This document shows, piece by piece, positions 9,883-20,129 of a DNA stretch of 64,000 nucleotides (the stretch's first letter is position 1; each line of letters opens with the position of its first letter). The notes under the pieces were generated by a model. The model was given only the letters and a program-made list of their open reading frames with translations. It was not told the origin of the DNA and searched no databases. Source of the DNA: Takakia lepidozioides (Eukaryota; Streptophyta; Takakiopsida; Takakiales; Takakiaceae); the NCBI GenBank assembly GCA_030704615.1, contig CM060731.1, positions 15,748,001-15,812,000 of the forward strand. The letters run 5' to 3'. A program made the translations under genes and the position numbers.

Positions 9883-11105
9883 CACTAGAAGAAAAACGTG
9901 GAATAACCACTGGCCCTTTAACCACTACTGTCTTTTTCCACTCTATAAACCACTAGTAACCACTTGCCAGTGGTTAATCCCAATGAAATGCCACGGTGGC
10001 ATCACAGACAGTGGTTGGAAGTGGTTTCAACCACTCAGTAGTCCACGTGTAATAATTTGTTTTTATTTATTATTATTTATTTGCTAATACATTTTAATTA
10101 ATTAAATATAATATTCCACGTGGACGAGTGCAGTGGTACATTGTGAGTGGTTATAAACACCTCAGTGATGGGAAGTGGTTGAAACCACTTGCTACTCCAC
10201 GTGTAATAATTCAAATTTTATTTGTGATTTATTATTTGGAAACATATTTTAATTCATAAATATAATATTCCACGTGGACGGGGACAGTAGCACGTTGATC
10301 TTGAGTGGTTAAAGACACATCATTGATTTGTACCACTTTGACAGTGGGTGGTGAAAGATACTGCAGTAATTAGAACCACTATGCTAGTGGTTGCTCATGA
10401 GTGGTTGCCTACACAACAGTGATTGGTACCACTTTTTGGGTGATACATGAAAAACTTTAAGTGGTTTGTGCGGCTGTGACAGACTTTGAAAAACAGACAA
10501 GTGGCCAGACCATTGTGGGATGATGCTATTGAACAAATGGTTCCAACAATAAACTTTATTCTGAATTTGAAACATATTCATCACCCTCTGAATCACTTTG
10601 CTCAACTGGAATAACGGTTGGTTGCACAAATGCCGCTTGAATGGTAGCCAACATAGCCAGGTCTTCTTTATTTAGAGTCGTGGGACCATCTAATGACCTA
10701 GGTATTGGCTGATCTGATAAGGTAGACGTCGATTGGCACTCATCACCACATGCCTATCTGTCTGCTGTGAACTGTGCCTTCTCTGTTGCATACTTTTTGT
10801 CACAAAATGGCAACAAGAATGACACATGTTAGCAATGAAGTATTGCATTACTTAGCAAAAAATACCTAGCATGAATGATACTTTGAAAACCACTGTTTCA
10901 AACCATTGGAGGAGTGAGCAGAATGACTTAAAAATGAACATGCTCTTCCAACTAGTCACTCACTCAAACATTCCGTTATTACAGCATTGGTTATAATCAG
11001 GATGAACCACTGACATTTGTGACTTTGTGGGTGGTTTGATTACACTGGTGACAGTCAGAATTGAAATTGAACTTGATATGAATAAGGTGCAATGAAAAGA
11101 AGTAC

Positions 11106-11459
11106 TCACTGCGCCCAATGAGCCATGACATTGGTATTGTTCAGCACATACAAAATTTGTGCTGCATCTCTCCTAGCTCCAGTCATGTCCCGCTTTTTGC
11201 CGACACCTTCGAAGACCTTGTCCTCAACCCCTTCCTCCGCATTTGCATCCCAAGTCCGTTGTTGAGTTGCATCAAATGATTGCATATACTCAGTCATGAA
11301 CCCCATGGCCTCATCCAGAACATACCCTACAGCCGTACTCCCTTCTGGCTTTGCGTAATTCCTAACATTTCCTTTAAGATCTTTCATGTAACGCTCCATG
11401 GGATACATCCACCGTGAAGACACCGGATGAACAATTTTGTTTATCTCCATGGAATACAT
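11106..11459 (-). pseudogene. CACTA-1 TNP2 fragment (DUF4218-type)
   Basis: The frame contains SSRWMYPMERYMKDLKG, VRNYAKPEGS and DEAMGFMTEYMQSF, which align with the better-preserved TNP2 of CACTA-2 (25613-26502: SRWMYPMERAMKDMKG). Only this C-terminal domain is left. A possible donor (GCAG/TGAGTA) lies at its low-coordinate end. Bases 10480-11105 hold no other coding sequence. Confidence 0.85.
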
Positions 11460-11534
11460 CTATGTGCTCACTTGTAACCACTAAAATGATTTATTTATTT
11501 TTAAATCAAAGTGCAAAAGATTAAAAAAAAAACA

Positions 11535-11745
11535 CATCGGCTGGTAAGTGCAGAGTGTGTCGCCCTGGTGGTTCAGGGTTCAAACCCGCTGCATGACTCC
11601 ATGTGTGGGATTGTTTGTGACGACGGTATGTCTGGGCGTTGATCCTCATCTCATGGCCCATAAATGAAAGGGGGTTAATTTCCCCCCCTCTTCAAGGGCA
11701 TGAGGTTTCCTTTAAAATTTATTTAAAAAATAAAAATTGCTTATA
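11535..11745 (+). mobile_element. tRNA-derived SINE (family 1)
   Basis: Head with 'ggtggttcagggttcaaacc' (B-box) and body as in the copy at 170-405, ending in A/T-rich sequence. It lies inside or next to the CACTA-1 remnant. Confidence 0.75.
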
Positions 11746-11829
11746 GGGTTTGTGAAAAGGTTAAAAAACTTACAAAGTTGTCCATAACATATGTACAATA
11801 TATACATACTTTCGGGAGGAAATTTCAAA

Positions 11830-12584
11830 TGTGTGCATGTAGTGTACTAGTAAGGGCTATTCCTGCGTGTCGCGGGGTCGCGGGTTTCAAACTCCTCTCG
11901 TTGTTTTTTTCCCCCTCATGCACTAAGCCCCACTAAGCCCCACTAAGCCCTATCGTTGATGTGCACACTAAGCCCTCGTGCAGGTTGGTCTTAGCAGGTC
12001 GCGTTTCAATCTCTCCTCGCTCAGCTGCACCGTGGTGGTTCTCATGGACAATCCGACATTACCTGACTACAGACAGAAGCAGCACACACAAGAGGTCCGT
12101 TTGGGTTCATGGTCTGTCAAAATCCTTCATGGGTCATGACACAAGGTCGACGACAATGTGGTTAGGGCACCTTCTTCTTCGACCTATTTCAGCCTGTTTT
12201 GCCCTCCCATCAGACTCGGGCCCTAAATTTAATGCAGCACGGAGCAAAGCTCGCATGAGTTTTTTACAATCTTTCATGATGGTGGGACAATCGCAATCGC
12301 AAGGTGTGGCTTTTTCTTAATGTAGGATGTGAAGAAGTTTGTCCATCCTGCAAATGTGGGCTTTTGGCTCCTGTTAGTACCATGATTTGGTATTCTTCCT
12401 GATGTTTACGAGGTTCTTGGGAGAGTCAGCTTGGTCTTAGCAGGTCGTGTTTCAATCTCTGCTCGCTTAGCTGCACCATGGTGGTTATCATGGACCAATG
12501 CGATGTTTTTTTTTTTCCCTCAAGCACTAAGCCCTATCGCTGCTGCGCACTTAAGTCCTCGCTGATGTTTACAAGGTTCTTGGG
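11830..12584. repeat. Low-copy repeats before the Mutator-like element
   Basis: It contains a tRNA-like B-box (GGGTTTCAAACTCC near 11888), 'ccccactaag' tandem repeats (about 11930-11975), and two copies of a module starting 'ttggtcttagcaggtcg' (11988 and 12433). A third copy lies inside CACTA-2 at 22468-22690, including 'tccgacattacctgactac'. The stretch 'gatgtttacgaggttcttgg' occurs at 12403 and, as 'gatgtttacaaggttcttgg', at 12564. The latter is the insertion site of the next element. No gene is supported. Confidence 0.6.
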
Positions 12585-12716
12585 GGGGCTGCTATTTCAT
12601 GAGCCATGAGCCATGAGTGGCATGAGCCATGAGCAGACTCGTAACTGCCGGAAAAATCATGAGCAGTAATTTTTTTCAGAAATGATTGTCCACAGGAATA
12701 GGGTACTTATCCGCGG

Positions 12717-13791
12717 TCATAGGATCCGCGAAAGCAATTGCGGCACCTTATTTCCACCGGGTACGTACAGTCCGATGAGAAAAGCGGCGCATGGTTTCCA
12801 TGGCACAGATGGAAACTGAAAACAGCTCCATTCATAGAGCCGCCAATCTTCATCCGTGCAAGTCCCTGTAAGGGGGGAAATCAAATATCTTGTGGAGTAT
12901 AAGCAATGAAGGGCAATGTCTGCAAACTCATTCTCATCTCCATACATAGTCTCCTGAGTGCTGAAATACTGTTCCTGTAGCATCGTCCGCAATTCCTTTG
13001 CAAGGATGCCGTGCCGCCGAAATCCAATGGACCCCATTCATAAGCAGAATTTGGCACCGCATTCCAATCCACAGTTACAAATGCCAACCGGTTTCTGTTT
13101 GGTAGTACGGTAATTATCTGGTTTCCCTTGGAGCGAAGGCCCATTGAGTTGATGCAGGTCCACATCTTCTTCAGAATTGGGACGCCACTCTTACGGGTCC
13201 ACTTGGCAATTCCCGCCTCTGTGTTTTTGCCTTTGCTGGCAAGGACCACCACACAACCTTTGTCATCCAATACCATGCAGGCTAGCCCAAACCCTTTCTT
13301 CCAAAAGTCCTCAGAAATACTTGCTCCAAGAGGGCACAATATCCAGTCCTTCCAGAGGCTCTCCATCTGGAATATCCAAAGATGATCAAATCAATGACCA
13401 GTCGGTCTGTTTTCCACGCCTCATGCAATTCTTCCCTTCACTTGTCATTGCAAAGAAATCCATCATGGCTACAAATCCTAGAGTGTCTACAGGCTCTTCT
13501 GCAGTCGCCTTCCTTAGAGCTTTGGCTTTCAGGCCTTCCATTTGCTTGATGTGTGCTAACTTGGCGGCCGGCCGGCCATCCAATGCCCTCAAAAAACTCT
13601 CATTCGCACACTGAATCACTGTTTTTGGCTCCAACTTTGGCCTGCCCTTCATTTCCACTAGCTCGCACGGGTGCCCCCCAGGGAGGTTGAAGAGTGTCTT
13701 CTTTGCTGAGCCAGTTTTCACAGCTTTCATAGTAAGAGGGGTTAGAGGGGATTTTGGCTGGCCACCAAACACCGCCATCATCCTTCAGCAT
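12717..13791 (-). pseudogene. Unknown multi-exon gene inside Mutator-like element
   Basis: Three coding blocks lie in order on the minus strand: 13781-13386 (AMTSEGKNCMRRGKQTDWSLI), 13366-12881 (MESLWKDWILCPLG ... AFVTVDWNAVPNSAYEWG ... PFIAYTPQDI) and about 12880-12717 (DWRLYEWSCFQFPSVPWKPC ... VPGGNKVPQLL). An acceptor-like CAG lies just before ATGGAGAGC, supporting an intron between the first two. The second and third need a frame change near 12880. Further pieces may extend upstream to about 14260 (PPPPKMSQEDFQSAENQ). The composition is protein-like, but I recognise no family. It is transcribed away from the palindrome array and divergently from the SWIM gene. Confidence 0.5.
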
Positions 13792-14216
13792 TTTTTTGAA
13801 TTCCGTGTTGCGAGTGTGGTAGTGGGGACCCTAGGCTGCTAACTCTTCTGTTGTCGGGCATGCGATCCACCTTCCTCATTCTCAATGGAAACATAGAAGG
13901 CAGCAGACCCCAGTCAATAGCCTTCTTGGAATGCGAACTTCATCTTATCCACATCCCTTGCGAGAGCAAGCCTCACTATCAGGAGGGAGACCATTCGACA
14001 GAGTGGAATTCGCAGTGTGCAAGGGAAGACCTTGGTCCTAAGAACTCTGCCAATGCTGCTGTGAGTCTCCTCCAACATTTGATTCTCTGCACTCTGAAAA
14101 TCCTCTTGCGACATTTTTGGGGGTGGGGGAAGGGGCTGTTCAGATGGACCACCCAGAGCCGTGCCTGTATTCTTGGGAATGTAGCCGGGCAGATCATGTG
14201 GGAGAATGTAGTCAAC

Positions 14217-16910
14217 GGAAATGCGGCACCACATATCCATCCACAATGGTAAGAAGGCATGGTTCAGTGGGAACCCGGATGGAAATGCGGTGCCGCATTT
14301 CCGTCCCACTAGGTATAAAGTGATCGGTAGGTGTCAGTCCGGACAAAAATGCGGCACCGCATTTTCGTCGCCAAGTTCATCCCGCCCACCTCTTTTCCCC
14401 AAATGATGATCATCGTGCAAAGGGGGATGTGAGTCAGGACGGAAATGCAGTGCCGCATTTCCGTCTCGACTGCCATCCACCCGTGCTCTTTGAAAGTCGT
14501 TTGACGGTTTTTTTTTTTTTTCCCCTCTAGTCATTCCCGCTGGATGGTAATTGCGGCGCCGCATTTTCAACCACAGGGGGGAGGGGGAAAATAACCCCTG
14601 ATTGTTTTTCCTCTAGTCATCGCCGCTGGATTGAAATGCGGTGCCGCATTTCCATCCGAAGGGGTGAAAACAAGAAATAAAAAATTCTCAGTTTTTCTTT
14701 TTTTTCTTTTTTTTCTCTTGTCATCCCCGCTAGATGGAAATGCGGCGCCGCATTTCCAACAACAGAGGGTAGAGGGGGGGGGGGGGGGGGGTGGGAAAAG
14801 CAACCCTAACTTTATTTTTTCTTGTCATCGCCACTAAATTGAAATGCGGCGCCGCATTTCCGTCCATAGGGGTGGGGACAAAAAAAGTTTTTGTTTTTTC
14901 TTTGTTTGTTTTTTCCCCCCTCCCCCGCCCCCCTCTAGTCATCCCCATTGGATGGAAATGCGGCGCCACATTTCCAACAACAGGGGATGGAAGGGGGAAA
15001 AAAAAATAACCCTAACCGTTTTTTTCCTCTTGTCATCGCCGCTGTATTGAAATGCGGCGCCGCATTTCCGCCCATAGGGGTGGGGACAATTTATTCCCCC
15101 CCCCCCCGTCTGCCCTTAGTCATCCCCGCTGGATGGAAATGCGGCGCCGCATTTCCAACAACAGGGGATAGAAGGGGGGAAAAAAATAATCCTAACCATT
15201 TTTTTTCCTCTTGTCATCGTCGCTGGATTGAAATGCGGTGCCGCATTTCCGTCCATAGGGGTGGGGACAAAAAAAAATCCCCCCCCCCCCAGCTTTTTTA
15301 GTCATCCCCCCTAGATGGAAATGCGGTGCCGCATTTCCAACAACAAGGGGTAGAAGGGGGAAAAAAATAACCCTAACCGTTTTTCTTCCTCTTGTCATCG
15401 CCGCTGGATTGAAATGCGGCGCCACATTTCCGTCCATACGGTGGGGGGGGCCGTGGGGGGAAAAGAAAAATAAAAAGAAATAAAAAATTGTGGGTTTTTT
15501 TTTTTTTCTGGTTGTTCTCTAGTCATCCCCGCTGGATGGAATGCGGCGCCGCATTTCCAACAACAGGGGGAATAGAGAGGAAAAACAATAACCCTAACCT
15601 TTTTTTTCCTCTTGTCATCGCCGTTGGATTGAAATGCGGCGCCGCATTTGCGTCCATAGGGGTGAGGCAAAAAATAAATAAATAAATGAAGTTTGTTTTT
15701 TTGTTTTTTTTTTTGCCCTCTCTAGTCATCCCCGCAGGATCGAAATGCGATGCCGCATTTCCAACAACAGGGGGTAGAGGGGGGGAAAAAAAATAACCGT
15801 AAAATTTTTTCTTTTCTCTTCTCATCGCCGCTGGATTGAAATGCGGCGCCGCATTTCGGCCTATAGGGGGTAGAGAAAAAAAAATCCAAAAAAAAAAATT
15901 TCCTTGTTTTTTCTAGCTCTACCCGTTGGATGGAAATGCGGTGCCGCATTTCCGACCACAGGGGGTGGCGGGTAAGAAAAACCAGAACATCGTCGTTGGA
16001 TAGAAATGCGGCGCCGCATTTCCAGAAGGCAATGGGTGTATGGCAGGTGGGACGGAACACTGTCATGGAGGCAAGGGTAACTGGTAGTGGCGACTGAAAT
16101 GCGGCACCGCATTTCCATCCCACTGTTATGGAGGCAAGGGTAACTGGTAGTGGGGACGGCCGAAATGCGGCACCGCATTTGCGTCCCCACTGTTATGAAT
16201 GCAAGGTCTTCTGGTAGTCCGGACGGAAAAGCGGCACTGCGTTTCCGTCCCCACTGTAGTGAAGGCAAGGTCCAATGGCAGTCCGGACGGAAATGCAGCA
16301 TTTCCGTCCGTCCCCACTGTAATGATGGCAAGGTCCAATGGCAATCAGGACGGAAATGCGACATCGCATTTCCAACCGTCCCCACTGTCATGAAGGCAAG
16401 GTCCAATGGCAGTGCGGACGGAAATGCGGCACCGCATTTCCGTCCCCAATGTCATGAAAGAAGGGTCTCAGGGCAGTCTGGACGGAAGTGCGAAACCGAT
16501 TTTCCGTCCCTACTGTCATGAAGGCAAGGGTGTATAGTAGGTGGGACGGAAATGCTGTGCCACATTTCCGTCCTACTATTATGGAGGCAAGGGTAACTGG
16601 TAGTGGGGACTGAAATGCGGCACCGCATATCCGTCCCCATTGTCATGAAGGCAAGGTCTAATGGCAGTCCGGACGGAAATGCGGCACCGCATTTTTGTCC
16701 CCTCTGTCATGAAGGCAAGGGTATATGGCTGTCCAAACGGATATGCGGTGCGGCATTTTTGTCCCATTGTCATGAAGGCACCGGTAAGTGGTAGTGGGAC
16801 GACCGTCCCACCGCAAGCTCGAATGGCAGTCCGCCCACCTCACTTCCCCAAAATCCACTGAAGGGGTACATGTTGATGGCAGCCTGGACGAAAATGCATC
16901 GTCGGAGTTC
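14217..16910. repeat. Array of about 30 CpG-rich short palindromes
   Basis: The core AAATGCGGYRCCGCATTT recurs about thirty times. Subarray 1 (about 14540-16015) is a dimeric repeat of about 190 bp in which two versions alternate every 90-100 bp: 'gatgg'-core-'ccaacaacagggg' and 'gattg'-core-'ccgtccatagggg', separated by T-, A- or C-runs. Subarray 2 (about 16080-16800) is a tight repeat of 60-66 bp; there the palindrome extends outward to GGACGG...CCGTCC, about 30 bp in all, with spacers like 'actgtcatgaaggcaagg'. Isolated cores also lie at 13056, 14281-14450, 18047, 18190 and 18557, all within the element. Central dinucleotides are CG, TG or CA. Confidence 0.95.
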
Positions 16911-17031
16911 CGTCCCCTTGACGTCCACCCATACTCGCTCCTCAGTGGATCAAATTCGGTGTCAGTCTGCGGCACCCCATATGAGGCAAGTGTTCTGCAA
17001 TTCAAGTGATACACGACAACATTGTGGATAG

Positions 17032-17781
17032 ATGATAAGAAAGAACCCAGTTGGGGTTGTCCCTGCTCCTACTTTCACGGGAAGATTTGTCCATGCAAAG
17101 TTTGCGGAGGCGACGACGACCCAGTTCTGGTTCTGTAGGCATGACATTATGACTTGTGTCTATGGAAAGCCCAAGTACGGCATACAAGCAGTGCCAGAGG
17201 CTCCCCCGGTGTGGCTGGTGGAACCGGGATACAATATGAGTCAGGTTGAGGCCGACGCCCTTACTGCAGCAGAATTTTGGATGGTGCAGCGCACTGACGT
17301 TCCCAGACAACCATTTCCGGTTCCACAGCCTCCACCACCGACCCCTATGAGAGCAAGATCAAATGTATGTGACAACTCTAAGCATCCTACACACCATTGG
17401 GGAAAACCGAAGAGACGGCGACCTCCCTCAAAAGTGAACGAGACAAGGATGGGGAATGCACTTGGGATGAACTATACAATCCAGAGCTCAACATAAATGC
17501 CCCCACCAGGCTTCGGGCGTGTGTATCAGATGGCCACGGCAGGCTCAGTTGTCCGCAATGAGGTGTACACCATCACCATTTCAGAATTACCCACCTGCAA
17601 TTGCACCGACTTCCAGATCATGGCGAAGAAGGGGGCATCATACTGCCCTTGCAAACATCTGTACTACGTGTACCTAAAGAGCCTCTGGTGTAATTCCACA
17701 ACTCATCACTTCATACATGCACTAGCGTTGAGCCTCGACGAGATGTACACTCTTCTGAATATGGATCCAGGGGACCAGTGA
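17032..17781 (+). pseudogene. SWIM zinc-finger protein remnant (transposase-like C-terminus)
   Basis: One reading frame of 249 codons is interrupted by a single TAA at 17494-17496, followed at once by ATG. The first part has a WMVQRTD segment, a proline-rich stretch (PQPPPPTP) and a basic patch (KPKRRRPPSK). The second part has a SWIM motif: Cys34, Cys36, Cys52 and His54 of that part (LPTCNCTDF ... CPCKHLYYVY). SWIM fingers occur at the C-terminus of Mutator-type transposases and in some plant nuclear proteins. The catalytic MULE domain is not visible upstream, where the palindrome array lies. An open stretch at 16868-17009 could be an upstream exon. Confidence 0.6.
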
Positions 17782-18696
17782 GCTTGGCTTGCGGGGCACA
17801 AGACAATGTTACGCCCATCCTTTTCGGAGTTTCAGTTATAGTAGAACTGTACTACTGCAAGTACCTCTAACTTTGGCTACAGAAAGGTTTGACTTATGTC
17901 TTGTCTACCAGTAACCTATTTTGGTCAAACTAAGATAATACTATGTCATTACCTTCTGTTTCCACGTGCCTGGATTTTTGTTTTTTTTGGGGGTTCTTGT
18001 TTTTCTGCTCTCCCAAACTTTGCTTATCTCATTCGACCCCCGGCAAGAAAATGCGGCGCCGCAGTTCCAAGTAACGTAGTAGGTACTGGTAGTTGCAGCC
18101 TTGGTCATAGTAAGATAATCGCACCGAGTCTTCAGGGCGCCGACCGTCGAGAACACTGAACCCCTCAGAATTCTCGCACGTGCGAACCGTAATGCGGCAC
18201 CGCATTTCCTAGTGGAGTGGCAAACCTTTCCCGCAGAATGCAGGAAGAAGCAAGAATTTTCAAGCACTGCAGACTGTGTTGTTGCATGGGGATCATACAA
18301 TCGTGACAGAAGGGTCAGCTTCATTCCAATGTTAGGGCATATAAAACCGCGGAATACTCTATACACGCCAATATGCAGCGTCCTTTTGTTGTGGTATACT
18401 GGATTTCTCATTGCACGGTCAGTTTTTTCCATGAGCAGATTTACAAAACCATGAGCGGAATTGTTACTCACGACATATCTTTGCCGCATTATAGGATCTG
18501 GAACTTCCAAAAACAACAATGTCAAATTAAAAACTAGCATTTTAATACTTTTTTAATCTGCCGCATTTCCAAATTTGGAGAAGTCCGCTCATGAAAACCG
18601 CGTATCTTAGACTTCGGCTCACCGCTCATGCGGCTCATGCGGCTCATGGCTCATGGCTCATGGCTCATGGTTTCTGCTCATGAAATAGTAAACCTC
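17782..18696. other. Right arm of Mutator-like element
   Basis: No gene seen. It contains single palindrome cores at 18047, 18190 and 18557 and ends with a run of GCTCATG repeats (18575-18690) that mirror the CATGAGC repeats at the left end. Confidence 0.6.
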
Positions 18697-18705
18697 GTTC
18701 TTGGG

Positions 18706-19520
18706 AGAGTCAGCTTGGTCCAGGGTATGCACGGCAGGGACGTGGGATGGAGGCTTTGGAGACCTATGAGCAAATGATGGGGGAAGCACATCGTGTTGTG
18801 TGCATTTGCAATGCTTGTGCAAGCCTGGCAGCCTTGGAGAAGGGCAAGAGGTGCATGGGGATATCATCAAAGCTGGAATTGTGCCAAATGTCAATCTGAA
18901 CACTGCCCTGGCAGCTTTGGAAAAAGGGAAAGAGGTCCATGGCATCATCTTCAGAGCTGGAATTGTATCAAATGTCATTCTGAACAATACCCTGGTGAAC
19001 ATGTTTGCAAAATGTGGGTGCATCTAGGATGCAAAAGGAGTGTTTGACACTATGGCTGAACGAGATGTGGTGTTGTGGAGTGTGATGCTTGCAAGGTATA
19101 CATGGCAGGGACGTGGGATGGAGGCTTTGGAGACCTATGAGCAAATGATGGGGGAAGCACATCGTGTTTGTGTGCATTTGCAATGCTTGTGCAAGCCTGG
19201 CAGCCCTGGAGAAGGGCAAGAGGTGCATGGGGATATCATCAAAGCTGGAATTGTGCCAAATGTCAATCTGAACACTGCCCTGGCAGCTTAGGGGAAAGAG
19301 GTCCATGGCGACATCTTCAGAGTTGGAATTGTACCAGATGTCATCCTAAACAAAACCCTGGTGAACATGTTTGCAAAATGTGGGTGCATCTAGGATGCAA
19401 AGGGAGTGTTCGACATTATGGCTGAACGAGATGTGGTGTCGTGGAGTGCGATGCTTGCATGGTATGCACGGCAGGGACGTGGGATGGAGGCTTTGGAGAG
19501 CTATGAGCAAATGATGGGGG
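18706..19520 (+). pseudogene. PPR gene pieces, tandemly duplicated
   Basis: Frames carry PLS-class pentatricopeptide repeats: MEALETYEQMMGE, LEKGKEVHGIIFRAGIV, TLVNMFAKCGCI and GVFDTMAERDVVLWSVML. A segment of about 370 bp is tandemly repeated: 'gggacgtgggatggaggct' recurs at about 18736, 19109 and 19475. In-frame TAG codons (for example 19025 and 19391) and frame changes show it is not functional. Intact PPR proteins bind organelle RNA. The 5' end joins the Mutator-like element's target duplication directly. Confidence 0.85.
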
Positions 19521-19554
19521 AAGGGGGGGCACCTTCTTCAATAGCACAATGGCT

Positions 19555-19830
19555 ACGAGTGGGTAGATGGTCAACTGGAAATAGCAAGGGCAGCAGCGCA
19601 ATTGATAGAACAAGGCCCACTGCTAATGAAGGTACCTTCTTCAACATATTTCACCCTGAATTCCCCTGCTATCAGAGTCGTCCCTAAGTATCCAAAAACA
19701 GGTAACAGATATGAGAAGAAGTTGTGGGATGAATACTTTTCTGACCCCAGTAACTGGTGGGACAACCGAGGCAAAAAAGTGAATGCCTATCAGATTACAG
19801 AGTGTAGCAGATGCAATTGACCATAGGAAC
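19555..19830 (+). pseudogene. OSB-like fragment (PDF-motif type)
   Basis: The frame contains WVDGQLEIARA, VPKYPKTGNRYEKK and LWDEYFSDPSNWWDNRG. The last resembles the PDF motif of plant organellar single-stranded DNA-binding proteins (OSB), but this is from memory of the family pattern. The same piece recurs at 20755-21095 and 22690-22935, always near PPR pieces. Confidence 0.45.
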
Positions 19831-20075
19831 TAGTGTGATAAGTTGAGTTGGGTGCAATTGCACTCTCCTTTTCCTCTCTGCTTCTGTTTGCTATTCAAAG
19901 GTAGGATTCCTGCCCTTAGTTTAAATTTCAGTCTGGTGCCGAGAGTGGGTAGACCCTTGAGGTCATCCATGATGTCCTCCCCCATGTCACAGACTGGAAA
20001 CAAGTCCAGGGAAGTTTTCTGCCTAACTTCATTTTCATCAGACAATTTTTTGGAAACGGACATGGCTTTGGACAC
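19830..20075 (-). pseudogene. Dispersed exon family, copy 1 (LPTLGTRL type)
   Basis: The minus-strand frame includes DDLKGLPTLGTRLKFKLRAG, followed by sequence resembling intron. Related copies lie at 41110-41215 (-), 47165-47255 (+), 51355-51445 (-) and 55430-55525 (-). The family is unrecognised. Conservation of the reading frame among copies argues that it is derived from a real exon. Confidence 0.5.
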
Positions 20076-20129
20076 TATAGCCTCTAAGTCAGTAGGGTTG
20101 GGGCATTTGCTGGAACAATTCTAAAAGGA

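Larger units (their letters stand above)
9883..11860. mobile_element. CACTA element 1, left part (right end not found)
   Basis: It begins CACTAGAAGAAAAACG, a typical plant En/Spm terminus, directly inside the Copia-1 sequence. Bases 9895-10480 are packed with AACCACT/AGTGGTT motifs in both orientations, including two repeats of about 130 bp (10005-10140 and 10175-10290) that share 'ccacgtgtaataatt' and 'aatattccacgtgga'. These are typical subterminal repeats. A transposase remnant (11106-11459) follows. No matching TAGTG end was seen, so the right limit is approximate. Confidence 0.7.
12585..18696. mobile_element. Mutator-like element, 6.1 kb, 9-bp TSD
   Basis: It is flanked by the 9-bp direct repeat GTTCTTGGG (12576-12584 and 18697-18705). 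Joining the flanks restores exactly the repeat module seen at 12403-12440, so the insertion is well supported. Both ends carry CTATTTCATGAGC in inverted orientation, followed by clusters of the heptamer CATGAGC (about six on the left, more on the right). Inside are a minus-strand gene (12717-13791), an array of palindromes (14217-16910) and a plus-strand SWIM gene (17032-17781). A 9-bp duplication and a SWIM finger fit Mutator-like elements. No DDE core was recognised, so the element is probably non-autonomous. Confidence 0.75.

Noticed and set aside
14300-16800. Many open frames with repeated NAAPHF or RRRISI-type peptides
   Set aside because: They arise on both strands and in several frames simply from the palindrome core; no codon bias or domain.
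14217-16910. Regular short palindromic repeats resembling a CRISPR array
   Set aside because: The DNA is eukaryotic, spacers are themselves repeated and low-complexity, and the array lies inside a DNA transposon with no cas genes.
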